The position numbers were made by a program, and so were the translations under genes. A DNA stretch of 64,000 nt from Clostridium sp. 12(A) (lineage in GTDB: Bacteria; Bacillota; Clostridia; Lachnospirales; Lachnospiraceae): contig JAGI01000002.1 in assembly GCA_000526575.1 (NCBI GenBank), positions 1,240,001-1,304,000 of the forward strand. Direction: 5' to 3'. Every line of letters starts with the position of its first letter. The stretch's first letter is position 1. The notes under the pieces were generated by a model. The model searched no databases. It was not told the DNA's origin and was given only the letters and a program-made list of their open reading frames with translations. Of the stretch, positions 35,972 to 44,912 are shown one piece after another.

Positions 35972-37318
35972 TTATCGTTTATTTCTTAAAAAATCTGGTA
36001 TGTTGATCTGAACTTCTTTGTTCACAGTTGGACGGTAAGGCTGTCCATTATTTCCCTGGGAAGCTCCCTGCGGGTTGTTCTGTGGCTGGTAGTTTGGCTT
36101 CTGATAATTATTGCCCGCATAGTTCTGGTTGCCGTAATTTCCATTGCCATTCTGATAGTTCTGGTTGTTGTTATAATTAGGAGCAGTGTAATTGCTGTTA
36201 TTGTTATTATTGTTATAGTTCTGGTTGAAGTTCGGATTAAATCCTGGATTTGCTGCTGTAGCTGCTGCTTCCTGGTTACCAGCCCCGCTCTGAGGTGCTG
36301 CTGTCTTTGGCTGTTTAAAGTTTGGATTGGAGAAATTCGTCATGACCTTGGATACCGGTGTCTCTGACTGCATATCAAGTCCGGTAGCGATAACAGTAAT
36401 GCTTGCTTCGTCCTGAGCGTTCTCATCGTACATAGCACCAAAGATAATGTTGGCATCATCTCCTGCCATCTCCTGAACGTAGCTGGCTGCTTCGTTTGCC
36501 TCAATCAGGCTGATATCACCGGAAATGTTAATGATTACATGGGAAGCTCCTTCGATGGTTGTCTCAAGCAGAGGGCTTGATACAGCCTGCTTAACAGCTT
36601 CTAAGGCCTTCTCATCACCCTTAGCACGTCCAATTCCGATATGGGCGATGCCCTTGTCTGTCATAACGGTCTGAACATCAGCAAAGTCCAAGTTAATAAG
36701 TCCTGGTACGTTGATTAAGTCAGTAATACCCTGTACTGCCTGCTGAAGAACCTCATCAGCCTTTCTTAATGCGTCCGGCATGGTTGTGCGTCTGTCCACG
36801 ATTTCAAGAAGGCGGTCATTTGGAATCACAATTAAGGTATCAACGCTTTCCTTTAAGCGCTCAATACCGTTAATAGCATTGGTCATACGAGTTCTTGCTT
36901 CGAAACGGAAAGGCTTTGTAACAACGCCGACCGTAAGAATGCCCATGTCTTTTGCGATTTTTGCAACAACAGGAGCTGCACCGGTTCCGGTTCCGCCTCC
37001 CATACCACAGGTTACGAATACCATATCAGCGCCCTTCATGGCCTGAGCCAGCTCGTCCGCATTCTCTTCTGCTGCCTTCTCACCCATCTCCGGCTTTGCA
37101 CCTGCACCAAGTCCCTTGGTCAGTTTTTCTCCGATCTGCATAGCTGTTGGTGCCTTACAAAACTGTAACGCCTGCTTGTCCGTGTTGATGCCAAGAAATT
37201 CCACACCAGCGATATTCTCATCGATCATGCGGTTCACCGCATTGTTTCCGGCACCGCCTACTCCGATAACCAGAATTCTTGCGGCATTGTCCGCCTCATT
37301 TATCTTAATCTCTAACAA
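35972..37318 (-). CDS. ftsZ: cell division protein FtsZ
   Basis: Tubulin-like GTPase that forms the division ring. Seen: [15 protein letters not shown], the tubulin signature [13 protein letters not shown], the T7 loop [11 protein letters not shown] and the C-terminal binding peptide [13 protein letters not shown] used by FtsA and other partners. Between the core (to about residue 325) and the tail is a long, very Asn/Tyr/Gln-rich disordered linker (for example [15 protein letters not shown]), unlike the more charged linkers of many Firmicutes. The start is a TTG at 37318 with GGAGG 8 nt upstream. A promoter lies at 37370-37398. It is the last division gene of the cluster. Confidence 0.97.
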   Translation of the reverse strand: MLEIKINEADNAARILVIGVGGAGNNAVNRMIDENIAGVEFLGINTDKQALQFCKAPTAMQIGEKLTKGLGAGAKPEMGEKAAEENADELAQAMKGADMVFVTCGMGGGTGTGAAPVVAKIAKDMGILTVGVVTKPFRFEARTRMTNAINGIERLKESVDTLIVIPNDRLLEIVDRRTTMPDALRKADEVLQQAVQGITDLINVPGLINLDFADVQTVMTDKGIAHIGIGRAKGDEKALEAVKQAVSSPLLETTIEGASHVIINISGDISLIEANEAASYVQEMAGDDANIIFGAMYDENAQDEASITVIATGLDMQSETPVSKVMTNFSNPNFKQPKTAAPQSGAGNQEAAATAANPGFNPNFNQNYNNNNNNSNYTAPNYNNNQNYQNGNGNYGNQNYAGNNYQKPNYQPQNNPQGASQGNNGQPYRPTVNKEVQINIPDFLRNKR

Positions 37319-37369
37319 GATTATATCCTCCTTTAACCATAAACAGCTTACTATATAAACCTAATTAAT

Positions 37370-37398
37370 ATAATATTTGATTTTTACAAAAATATCAA
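37370..37398 (-). promoter_or_regulatory. candidate ftsZ promoter
   Basis: Minus strand TTGATA (37398-37393) and TATTAT (37375-37370) are 17 nt apart in the AT-rich 118-bp gap between ftsQ and ftsZ. It would allow ftsZ to be expressed separately from the upstream wall genes. Confidence 0.65.
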
Positions 37399-37436
37399 CT
37401 ATTTTTTAAACAAAATTGCTTGCAAATTATGTAAAT

Positions 37437-38165
37437 TCATTTATCCTTTACAAATCGATAAGATGTGACAGTTTCCGCCTCATCGTAAGTGTCCAGATAT
37501 AATGTTCCCTTAAGCCCCTTTAAAACTGGAAGCTGATCATTCAACTCGGAGATCTTTCCATTCATCTGGTCATTGCTTCCAAGAAAGACCTTGATCCCTT
37601 CCATCATAAGGGTGGCATCCCCTCTGGTATCATATTGAATCTGATCTACTAATATCCCATGAGTGGATAACAGCTGGGTCAGGGTCAGTATTTCATTAAA
37701 TATCCTGCCATTTTCCACAGGAAGGGGCTGGTGCAGGGCAATATGCCCATATTTAAGCCCGACGATCTTCGGAATCCCAGGCAGTTCCCCGTTTGAGCTT
37801 TCCACGATGATTCCGTCCTTATCAAAATACATATAGCTTCCCATGTAAGAAATATAGCCTACTACGGTTTTTTCATAGACGATCACCTCGACCTTCACCG
37901 GGCTTTGGAATACGATTTTATAGTCTTCTACAAACGGAATCTGTTCGTGTTTCTGAAAACGATCCTTGTAGATACAATAAATCGCATTCCGGTCCCAGCT
38001 GCCCTTGAAAATAAGGTTTTCAATCTGTTCCGAAGTATATTTTTTATTGCCGGTCACCTTAATCTCCTTGATTTGAAGTGATAAAAAGGCAATGGCAACC
38101 AAAAAGATCACTGCCACGGCAATTCCAATTTTAACTTTTCCTCTGCTGCTTTTTAAATATCTCAT
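37437..38165 (-). CDS. ftsQ: cell division protein FtsQ/DivIB
   Basis: A bitopic membrane protein of the divisome. It has a basic N-terminus, one TM helix (IGIAVAVIFLVAIAFLSL), a POTRA domain starting at IKEIKVTGNKKYTSEQIENL and a beta domain (VEVIVYEKTVVGYISYMG, FDKDGIIVE, LPGIPKIVGL). 242 residues. Its ATG overlaps the murA stop by 4 nt. Its position between murA and ftsZ agrees with the usual place of ftsQ/divIB in dcw clusters. Confidence 0.9.
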   Translation of the reverse strand: MRYLKSSRGKVKIGIAVAVIFLVAIAFLSLQIKEIKVTGNKKYTSEQIENLIFKGSWDRNAIYCIYKDRFQKHEQIPFVEDYKIVFQSPVKVEVIVYEKTVVGYISYMGSYMYFDKDGIIVESSNGELPGIPKIVGLKYGHIALHQPLPVENGRIFNEILTLTQLLSTHGILVDQIQYDTRGDATLMMEGIKVFLGSNDQMNGKISELNDQLPVLKGLKGTLYLDTYDEAETVTSYRFVKDK

Positions 38166-39412
38166 TCCATCCCTCTGATTACCGCACCAAGACTGCTAAG
38201 ATCCCGGCAGATATCTTCGTATCCCCGTTCAATGTGGTAGCATTCATGAATCTCTGTGACGCCTTCGCATGCCAGACCAGCCACCACCAGTGCCGCACCG
38301 CCTCTTAAGTCGGGGGCTGTTACCCGTTTTCCTGACAGGGGATAAAGACCATGTACAATGGCGTGCCTGCCATCTATGATAACGTCTGCTCCCAGCTTCT
38401 TTAGCTCTTTGGCAGTTGCGAACCGCCCTTCAAAAATAGTTTCCGTAAGTCTTCCCGTCCCATGTCCCGATGCCATCACTGCCATGATCTGAGACTGAAG
38501 ATCCGTGGGAAATCCAGGATAGGGTGAAGTCACCACATCGAGACAGTCAGGGCGTCCCTTCATAGACACCTCTAATCCGTCACGGTAGGTTTTCAGTTCT
38601 GCGCCCATGCGTTCTGCAAGTGTGAGAGCCGCTGATAGTTCCTCTGGCCGGATTCCCGTTATAGAGATGTTCCCTTCTGCGGCCATAACTGCCGCTAAGT
38701 AAGTTCCTGCTACGATCCGGTCTCCTGCTACAATAAATTCAGAATCGTGGAGATTATTTACACCCATGACCGTCAGCTTTGAGGTTCCGGCTCCTTCAAT
38801 CTTCGCACCCATATTGTTTAAAAATTCACAAAGAGTGGTGATCTCCGGCTCTTTTGCCGCTCCCCGGATTACAGTGATTCCTTTGGCAAATACGGAAGCA
38901 AGCAGTGCATTCTCTGTTGCTCCCACACTGGGAAACTTAAGTTCTATATCAGCACCTGTGAGTGTTCTTGCAGATACAATAAGCTTTTCGACCTTCTCTT
39001 CAACCACTGCCCCAAGTTTCTGAAATGCAGATAAATGAAGATCAATCGGTCTCTGTCCAATGGAACAGCCGCCAGGAAAACTTGTAACTGCAAGACCTGT
39101 TCTCCCAAGAAGGGGGCCGGACAAAATAATGGACGACCGCATGCTCTTTATATATTCTTCCGGAATCTCTGCCTGAGTAATTGATGATGCGTTTACGATC
39201 AGTGTATTGCCGTCCAAGCGGCAATCACAGCCAATACGCTGAAGTATCCCCAGCATACAGAACACATCCTGTATCCTGGGGACGTTATGAATCACTGTTG
39301 TACCTTTATGGAGAACCGCCGCTGCCATCATGGGCAGAACAGCATTTTTGGAACCCTGAATCTTTATCTCACCTTTTAAGGATCGTAACCCCTGGACCTG
39401 TATGACTGACAA
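38162..39412 (-). CDS. murA: UDP-N-acetylglucosamine 1-carboxyvinyltransferase
   Basis: First committed step of peptidoglycan precursor synthesis. The blocks IQGSKNAVLPMMAAA (Lys/Asn of the active site), FPGGCSIGQRPIDLHL with the catalytic Cys that fosfomycin targets, and the IVAGDRIVAGTYL and FPTDLQSQIMAV segments are present. The frame opens at an ATG (39427) with no good ribosome site. The TTG at 39412 has GGGAGGT 6 nt upstream and gives MSVIQVQGLRSLKGEI, matching family N-termini, so TTG is preferred (416 residues). It lies between ftsW and ftsQ, where murG usually sits. Confidence 0.95.
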   Translation of the reverse strand: MSVIQVQGLRSLKGEIKIQGSKNAVLPMMAAAVLHKGTTVIHNVPRIQDVFCMLGILQRIGCDCRLDGNTLIVNASSITQAEIPEEYIKSMRSSIILSGPLLGRTGLAVTSFPGGCSIGQRPIDLHLSAFQKLGAVVEEKVEKLIVSARTLTGADIELKFPSVGATENALLASVFAKGITVIRGAAKEPEITTLCEFLNNMGAKIEGAGTSKLTVMGVNNLHDSEFIVAGDRIVAGTYLAAVMAAEGNISITGIRPEELSAALTLAERMGAELKTYRDGLEVSMKGRPDCLDVVTSPYPGFPTDLQSQIMAVMASGHGTGRLTETIFEGRFATAKELKKLGADVIIDGRHAIVHGLYPLSGKRVTAPDLRGGAALVVAGLACEGVTEIHECYHIERGYEDICRDLSSLGAVIRGME

Positions 39413-39480
39413 TCCGGTACCTCCCATGGCTTCTTATATACTATCCTATGTTAAAAGTGAGAGAATGGTATCAAATTTTA

Positions 39481-40632
39481 TCATTTTTCCAGCTTTATCT
39501 GGTTGGAAACGCTTAAAACCATACCCATTTCCATCATAAGAAACATGACCGAGGTACCCCCATAACTGATGAACGGCAGGGTAATACCCGTATTCGGTAT
39601 GGTATTGGTAACTACTGCAATGTTAAGGATAACCTGTATGGCAATATGTCCCATGACTCCAACCACAAGAAGCGCACCAAACAGATCCGGTGCATTGTCT
39701 GCAATCAGCATGAAACGGTATATCATGAAGAGAAAAATGAGAATGACTGATACCGCTCCAAAAAGCCCCAGCTCTTCGCAGATAATGGAAAAAATCATAT
39801 CGTTTTGCGCCTCAGGCACAAATCCCATCTTCTGTATGCTCTCTCCCAGGCCTCTTCCGACAAGGCCGCCGGAACCAATGGCATATAAGCCCTGTAATAC
39901 CTGATATCCACCGGTAGACGGGTATGCCTCCGGCTCCAGCCATACTAAGATACGGCCCAGCTGATAATCATGCAGGATGTTCATTTTCTGAAGAACGGTA
40001 GCCACAGGCCCTGCAAAAGCCAAAAGTGCTACTCCACCTAAACCACAGGCAAAAAACGGCCATTTCTTTTTACATGCCACAAACAGCATGACAAAAGCAA
40101 TTCCCAAAATAATAATTCCGGAGCTTAAGTTATTTGCAGCAACGATACCTGCAATGGGAACGGTCGTAATGATGACCAGAATGACTCCATTTCTTGTATT
40201 GATATTTTTACCCATCTGTACAATCATGAGAGCCAGCATAACGATCAAAGCGATTTTTACAAACTCTGTAGGCTGAAAGGAAAGAGAGCCGACTCCAAGC
40301 CACCTCTTTTTTCCGTTTGCCTCAATACCCACAAGAGAAACTGCAATCATAAGTATGTAGGAAAGCACATAAGCAAACACTGCAAACTTTCCATACCAGT
40401 GATAATCCATTCTGGATATTATAATCATAAGTACAAAGCCACCAAGTGCGATCTTTGCCTGCTTCATCATAAAAAATGCCGCATTATTGAATTTAAGCTG
40501 AGCAGCGTAAGAACTGGAGCTGTATATCATGACAAGTCCAAAGACTGTCAGGAATATCACGGTAAATAAAAGGCTGTAATCGTAAAAACGGCGTGGTTTA
40601 TTCTTTTTCTTCACTGGCCTTTTTTCTGCCAT
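39481..40632 (-). CDS. ftsW: SEDS-family peptidoglycan polymerase FtsW/SpoVE
   Basis: A polytopic membrane glycosyltransferase of the SEDS family that polymerises lipid II during division or spore cortex formation. Ten TM helices are predicted. Typical blocks are MIYSSSSYAA, KKRWLGVGSLSFQPTEFVK (with the conserved Gln/Pro/Ser/Glu) and the C-terminal GITLPFISYGGTSVMF. The frame opens at 40650; the ATG at 40632 (MAEKRPVKKK) is chosen because GAGGAGG lies about 6 nt upstream. 383 residues. Whether it acts as FtsW or SpoVE depends on other copies outside this window. It lies 42 nt after murD. Confidence 0.93.
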   Translation of the reverse strand: MAEKRPVKKKNKPRRFYDYSLLFTVIFLTVFGLVMIYSSSSYAAQLKFNNAAFFMMKQAKIALGGFVLMIIISRMDYHWYGKFAVFAYVLSYILMIAVSLVGIEANGKKRWLGVGSLSFQPTEFVKIALIVMLALMIVQMGKNINTRNGVILVIITTVPIAGIVAANNLSSGIIILGIAFVMLFVACKKKWPFFACGLGGVALLAFAGPVATVLQKMNILHDYQLGRILVWLEPEAYPSTGGYQVLQGLYAIGSGGLVGRGLGESIQKMGFVPEAQNDMIFSIICEELGLFGAVSVILIFLFMIYRFMLIADNAPDLFGALLVVGVMGHIAIQVILNIAVVTNTIPNTGITLPFISYGGTSVMFLMMEMGMVLSVSNQIKLEK

Positions 40633-40674
40633 ATCATTCCTCCTCGCCAACCATACTTCTATGCAGAAAGTACC

Positions 40675-42021
40675 TTAGAGATTGCGGACGCATTCTTTAA
40701 AGATTTCGCCGCGTTCCTCATAGCATTTAAACATGCCCCAGCTGGCACATGCCGGAGAGAGAAGTACATAATCTCCGTTATTGGCATAGGAAGCGCAGAC
40801 ACTGACAGCTTCCTGCATATCCTCTGCATACATCACATTGGTAAAGCCATGTCTTGCGGCACATTCGGCAATTTTTTCCCTGGTCTGTCCAAGCAAAACC
40901 ATATATCTTACCTTACCGTCAAAGGACTCGATCCATTCATCATACTCCGATTCCTTATCATACCCTCCCGCTATGAGAATAGTAGGACCAGGCATAGCCT
41001 TAACAGCCTGAATGGCTGCATCAGGGTTAGTACCCTTGGAATCATTGTAATATTTAACCCCTGACTTCTCTGCCACATATTCAATTCTATGCTCCACTGC
41101 CTTAAATTCACAGACTGCCTTTTTAATCACTTCCATGGGAACCTTTGCTTCCACAGCCATAGCAATGGCTGCCATAACATTCTCATGATTATGACGTCCA
41201 AGAAGCTTTAATTCATGAACGGAAACGATATCTTCCCGCACACCTTCATGATTGCGGATGATCATGTCCCCATCAAGGCAATACCCTTCTTTTAAAGCTT
41301 CCCGGCTGCTGAAAAATACCACCTTTGATTTTACCGTACTTCCAAACGCTCTTAACACCGGGTCGTCATAATTTAAGACGCAAGAATCCTCTGCTCCCTG
41401 GTTTTTTGTAATGCTTTCCTTTACTTTTATGTAACAATCCATTGTTTTATGACGATTTAAGTGATCCGGAGTGATATTAAGGATCGCACTGACATGGGGT
41501 CTAAAGTCTGTTATCGTCTCTAACTGAAAGCTGCTGATCTCTGCTACGGTCACAGAATCTTCCGTTGTTTTAAGCGCTTCCTCTGTATAAGGAATTCCAA
41601 TGTTTCCTACCACAAAAACGTGATCATAAAAAGCCTTCATGATCTCTCCGGTGAGAGCCGTTGTGGTGGTCTTTCCATTGGTCCCGGTGATAGCAAGGAG
41701 CTTACCTCTGGCATGGTGATATGCCAGCTGAATCTCACTCCAGATTGGGATATTCTCCTCATTTAAAACCGCTACAAAAGGGGCATCAAGAGAAATACCA
41801 GGGCTGATGACACAAAGGTCAACACCTGCTAAATCTTCCTTTTTTAATTCCCCCAGCAAAACGGAGAAGGATCCCTCTCCCTTAAACTGTTCTGACAGCT
41901 CATCCTTATTTAAGGCATCATTGCTGTCATAAAGTACAACTTCATCACCCGTCTTTAAAATCATCCTGGAGGCGGCGATACCACTTTTTCCACTGCCGGC
42001 TACTAAAATCTTCTGACTCAT
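40675..42021 (-). CDS. murD: UDP-N-acetylmuramoylalanine--D-glutamate ligase
   Basis: Mur ligase adding D-Glu to UDP-MurNAc-L-Ala. Three domains are evident: an N-terminal Rossmann domain (ILVAGSGKSGIAASRMI), the ATPase core with the P loop AITGTNGKTTTTAL and the EISSFQLETI and ILNITPDHLNRH blocks, and the C-terminal ligase domain starting at HRIEYVAEKSGVKYYNDSKGTNPDAA split. 448 residues, complete. TAGGAGAG precedes the ATG. It sits between mraY (12-nt gap) and ftsW. Confidence 0.96.
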   Translation of the reverse strand: MSQKILVAGSGKSGIAASRMILKTGDEVVLYDSNDALNKDELSEQFKGEGSFSVLLGELKKEDLAGVDLCVISPGISLDAPFVAVLNEENIPIWSEIQLAYHHARGKLLAITGTNGKTTTTALTGEIMKAFYDHVFVVGNIGIPYTEEALKTTEDSVTVAEISSFQLETITDFRPHVSAILNITPDHLNRHKTMDCYIKVKESITKNQGAEDSCVLNYDDPVLRAFGSTVKSKVVFFSSREALKEGYCLDGDMIIRNHEGVREDIVSVHELKLLGRHNHENVMAAIAMAVEAKVPMEVIKKAVCEFKAVEHRIEYVAEKSGVKYYNDSKGTNPDAAIQAVKAMPGPTILIAGGYDKESEYDEWIESFDGKVRYMVLLGQTREKIAECAARHGFTNVMYAEDMQEAVSVCASYANNGDYVLLSPACASWGMFKCYEERGEIFKECVRNL

Positions 42022-42033
42022 ATGGTTTCTCTC

Positions 42034-43002
42034 CTATAATCCAAGGTAAGCAAGCAGGCAAAGAACTGCCGTAATAATAGCAAACACAGCGACCACCCTG
42101 GTTTCAGACCATCCGCTCAGTTCAAAATGGTGATGAATGGGGGCCATCTTAAAAATTCTTTTGCCGCCTGTTTTCTTAAAATATGTCACCTGAATAATGA
42201 CAGATAACACTTCCAGCAAATAAATGAAGCCGATTATGGCGATGAAAACCGGTATCTGCATCATAAAGGCACTGGAAGCTACAAAGCCTCCAAGTCCAAG
42301 GGAACCGGTATCTCCCATAAATACTCTGGCCGGATAAACATTAAAAAGTAAAAATCCAAGAAGGCTTCCTACGACGGCTCCTGTAATGGGGCTGATGCCA
42401 GTCTTTTCCCCAATAGCAACCACAGTAAGGAACGTAGCAACCAAAATGGTCACACTGGTACACAGTCCGTCCAGACCATCAGTAAAATTAACGCCGTTAT
42501 CCGTTCCTATGACAATGAAAAATACAGCGGGTACAAAGAATATTCCCAGGTTCAGATAAAGTCCTTTATCAAAGCCTCCGGTAAATGGAATCAGCATTCC
42601 CGTGCCCACGTCTTTTGAATGAATGAGATAATAAGCAAAAATTCCTGTGATGATTAACTGCCCGGCCATCTTTTGAACAGGGGTAAGCCCCTCTGACCGT
42701 TTCATCACGATCTTGATATAATCATCAAGAAATCCAACAATTCCAAATCCTACCGTCATAAAAAGCACAGGAATGATCTTTGGATAATCCCTGATATAAA
42801 ACAAGGACGTGATGATAACACTGGTCAGTATAATAAGTCCTCCCATGGTGGGAGTCCCCTGTTTTTTCAAATGGCTTTCAGGACCTTCCTTACGGACCTC
42901 CTGGCCAAATTTCAGTCTGTGTAAAAATGGAATCACTATGGGACACAGCATGGCGCTGATGGCAAAAGCTATGATGATTGCCAGAATCGTTTCGTTAATC
43001 AT
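42034..43002 (-). CDS. mraY: phospho-N-acetylmuramoyl-pentapeptide-transferase
   Basis: Makes lipid I by moving phospho-MurNAc-pentapeptide to undecaprenyl phosphate. A polytopic membrane enzyme with ten predicted TM helices. Diagnostic blocks are GTPTMGG, FGIVGFLDDYIK with the Asp pair, NFTDGLDGLCT, FMGDTGSLGLGG and the C-terminal MAPIHHHFELSGWSE (HHH motif). The frame opens with a TTG at 43014; the ATG at 43002 has GAGGTG upstream and is preferred. 322 residues. It lies between the class B PBP gene and murD, as in most dcw clusters. Confidence 0.96.
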   Translation of the reverse strand: MINETILAIIIAFAISAMLCPIVIPFLHRLKFGQEVRKEGPESHLKKQGTPTMGGLIILTSVIITSLFYIRDYPKIIPVLFMTVGFGIVGFLDDYIKIVMKRSEGLTPVQKMAGQLIITGIFAYYLIHSKDVGTGMLIPFTGGFDKGLYLNLGIFFVPAVFFIVIGTDNGVNFTDGLDGLCTSVTILVATFLTVVAIGEKTGISPITGAVVGSLLGFLLFNVYPARVFMGDTGSLGLGGFVASSAFMMQIPVFIAIIGFIYLLEVLSVIIQVTYFKKTGGKRIFKMAPIHHHFELSGWSETRVVAVFAIITAVLCLLAYLGL

Positions 43003-43077
43003 GTCACACCTCAATATTTTATGTATTCGTATATCAAAAGTACACAGTAAGTAGTATACGTCTTTTTTTCCGAATAA

Positions 43078-44838
43078 TCAACCACTGATTCGAAACGTGG
43101 AAACAGTTTTTTCCTCTGTTGGCTCTATTCCCATATAAGGAAGAATATTCTTAAAAATATCTGCGATAACCGGTGCCGCAATGGTTCCTCCATAATAAAT
43201 TCCCTGAGGTTCATCAATGGTAATAAGCGCAATTACCTCTGGATCATTTGCCGGCGCAAAGCCTACAAAAGAAGAAATATATTTCTTTAAGCTTCTTGGA
43301 AGCTTTTCTGATGTAGCTGTTTTACCTCCGACCCGATAGCCGTCGAGTTTTGCCTTTTTACCGCTTCCTTCTGCTACTACCTCTTCCAGGATATAGCGCA
43401 TGGTCTCACTGGTCTGCTGGGATACAATTCCCTCTTTCATTGGATAAGTAAAGGTATGAGAGGACTCTCCGTCAGCAGTGATTGCTTTCACACCAAAGTG
43501 AGGGGTTATACGGTTTCCGCCGTTTACAATAGAGGCTGCCGTTGTGATAAGCTGCAGTGGGGTTATCTGGAATGACTGACCAAAGGATACGGTGGCAAGT
43601 TCTACCAGTCCCATATCCTGCTTTCTATGCATGATGGTAGACGCCTCACCTGGTACGTCGATTCCTGTCTTCCCTTTTAACCCGAACTGTTCAAAATACT
43701 TATAATAATTGTCTACACCAAGGCGCTGTCCTACATCGATTAAAACCGGGTTACAGGAGTTCATCATTCCCTGAAGAAAGGATTCTGAACCATGACCGCC
43801 CACCTTATGGCACCGTATCTTACGATCTTCCACCACCCGAAATCCCGGGCAGGAAAAATGATCATCAAGCTTAACCACTCCAGCCTCAAGACCTGCTGCA
43901 GCCGTTATGATTTTAAAAGTGGAACCTGGCTCATACGTATCATTGATGCAGGGATTTCTCCACATCTGATTTAACAGATCCTGTTTTTCCTTGGCGGACG
44001 CAGGTATTTCTGCATTGGTATTTAAGGTAAATGGATCGTTAAGATTAAACTCCGGAACGTTTACCATTGCCTTGATCTCCCCGTTTTTAGGGTTCATTAC
44101 AATGATAGATACTTTCTTCGCTCCCTTTTTCTCCATGACCTGATAGGCAGCCTGTTCACAATATTTCTGTATATTTACATCCAGGCTGATCTGCAGTGTC
44201 TGACCGGAGATGGGCTCAATCCTGTCTTCTGCTGCATTTTCAATTTCAATTCCTGCCGCATCAGACATGGTGAGAATCTTTCCATTCATTCCTTTTAAAT
44301 ACTGCTCGTATTTTACTTCCAGTCCGATAATTCCCTGATTATCCCCGCCAGTAAAGCCTAATACCTTGGAAGCCATGGTATCATAAGGATAATAACGCTT
44401 ATAATCCTCATCCACCTTTACTCCAGCAAGATGATACGTACGGATCTGATCTCCCAGGGCCTTGTCTACATTGGTCTTAATAATTTCCCTTGAGCTGTAC
44501 TTCTCTACCTTCTTACGTATTTCAGCTTCCTCAATCCCCAACTCCTTAGACAGGACCGCCACCACTTCATCCGGCTTTTTCACCTGATTATGAATGACCG
44601 AAATGGTACAAACCGTCCGATTGGTTGCGATGACGGTACCATTGGCATCAATGATATTTCCTCTGGCAGCCTTTATGGTCCTCTCGCGTTCATGTAGATC
44701 TTCGGCCATGGCGCTGTAATGTTCGGATTGGAAGATCATTAGAAAAATAAGCCGACCCATCAGTCCTGTCATGGCGAGAAACAACAGGAAAAACAGGAGG
44801 GCTATTTTCTCTCTGTGATGTGTTTTGTTTGAATTCAT
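43078..44838 (-). CDS. class B penicillin-binding protein (FtsI/SpoVD-like)
   Basis: Septal or sporulation peptidoglycan transpeptidase. One N-terminal TM (IALLFFLLFLAMTGLMGRLIF), a dimerisation domain (RERTIKAARGNIIDANGTVIA onwards) and a transpeptidase domain with EPGSTFKIIT (SxxK) and MNSCNPVL (SxN). The third motif reads GGKTATSEK, so KTG is replaced by KTA. No PASTA domain. The frame opens at 44856; the ATG at 44838 has GGAG 6 nt upstream. 586 residues. It lies 56 nt after a second class B PBP gene. Which of the two is FtsI and which SpoVD is not clear. Confidence 0.9.
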   Translation of the reverse strand: MNSNKTHHREKIALLFFLLFLAMTGLMGRLIFLMIFQSEHYSAMAEDLHERERTIKAARGNIIDANGTVIATNRTVCTISVIHNQVKKPDEVVAVLSKELGIEEAEIRKKVEKYSSREIIKTNVDKALGDQIRTYHLAGVKVDEDYKRYYPYDTMASKVLGFTGGDNQGIIGLEVKYEQYLKGMNGKILTMSDAAGIEIENAAEDRIEPISGQTLQISLDVNIQKYCEQAAYQVMEKKGAKKVSIIVMNPKNGEIKAMVNVPEFNLNDPFTLNTNAEIPASAKEKQDLLNQMWRNPCINDTYEPGSTFKIITAAAGLEAGVVKLDDHFSCPGFRVVEDRKIRCHKVGGHGSESFLQGMMNSCNPVLIDVGQRLGVDNYYKYFEQFGLKGKTGIDVPGEASTIMHRKQDMGLVELATVSFGQSFQITPLQLITTAASIVNGGNRITPHFGVKAITADGESSHTFTYPMKEGIVSQQTSETMRYILEEVVAEGSGKKAKLDGYRVGGKTATSEKLPRSLKKYISSFVGFAPANDPEVIALITIDEPQGIYYGGTIAAPVIADIFKNILPYMGIEPTEEKTVSTFRISG

Positions 44839-44912
44839 ATGCTGCTCCACCGTCATTATTGTTACAGTATATGAATATCTGACTTTTTTATGAGCCCTCT
44901 AAGTTTCTTTTC

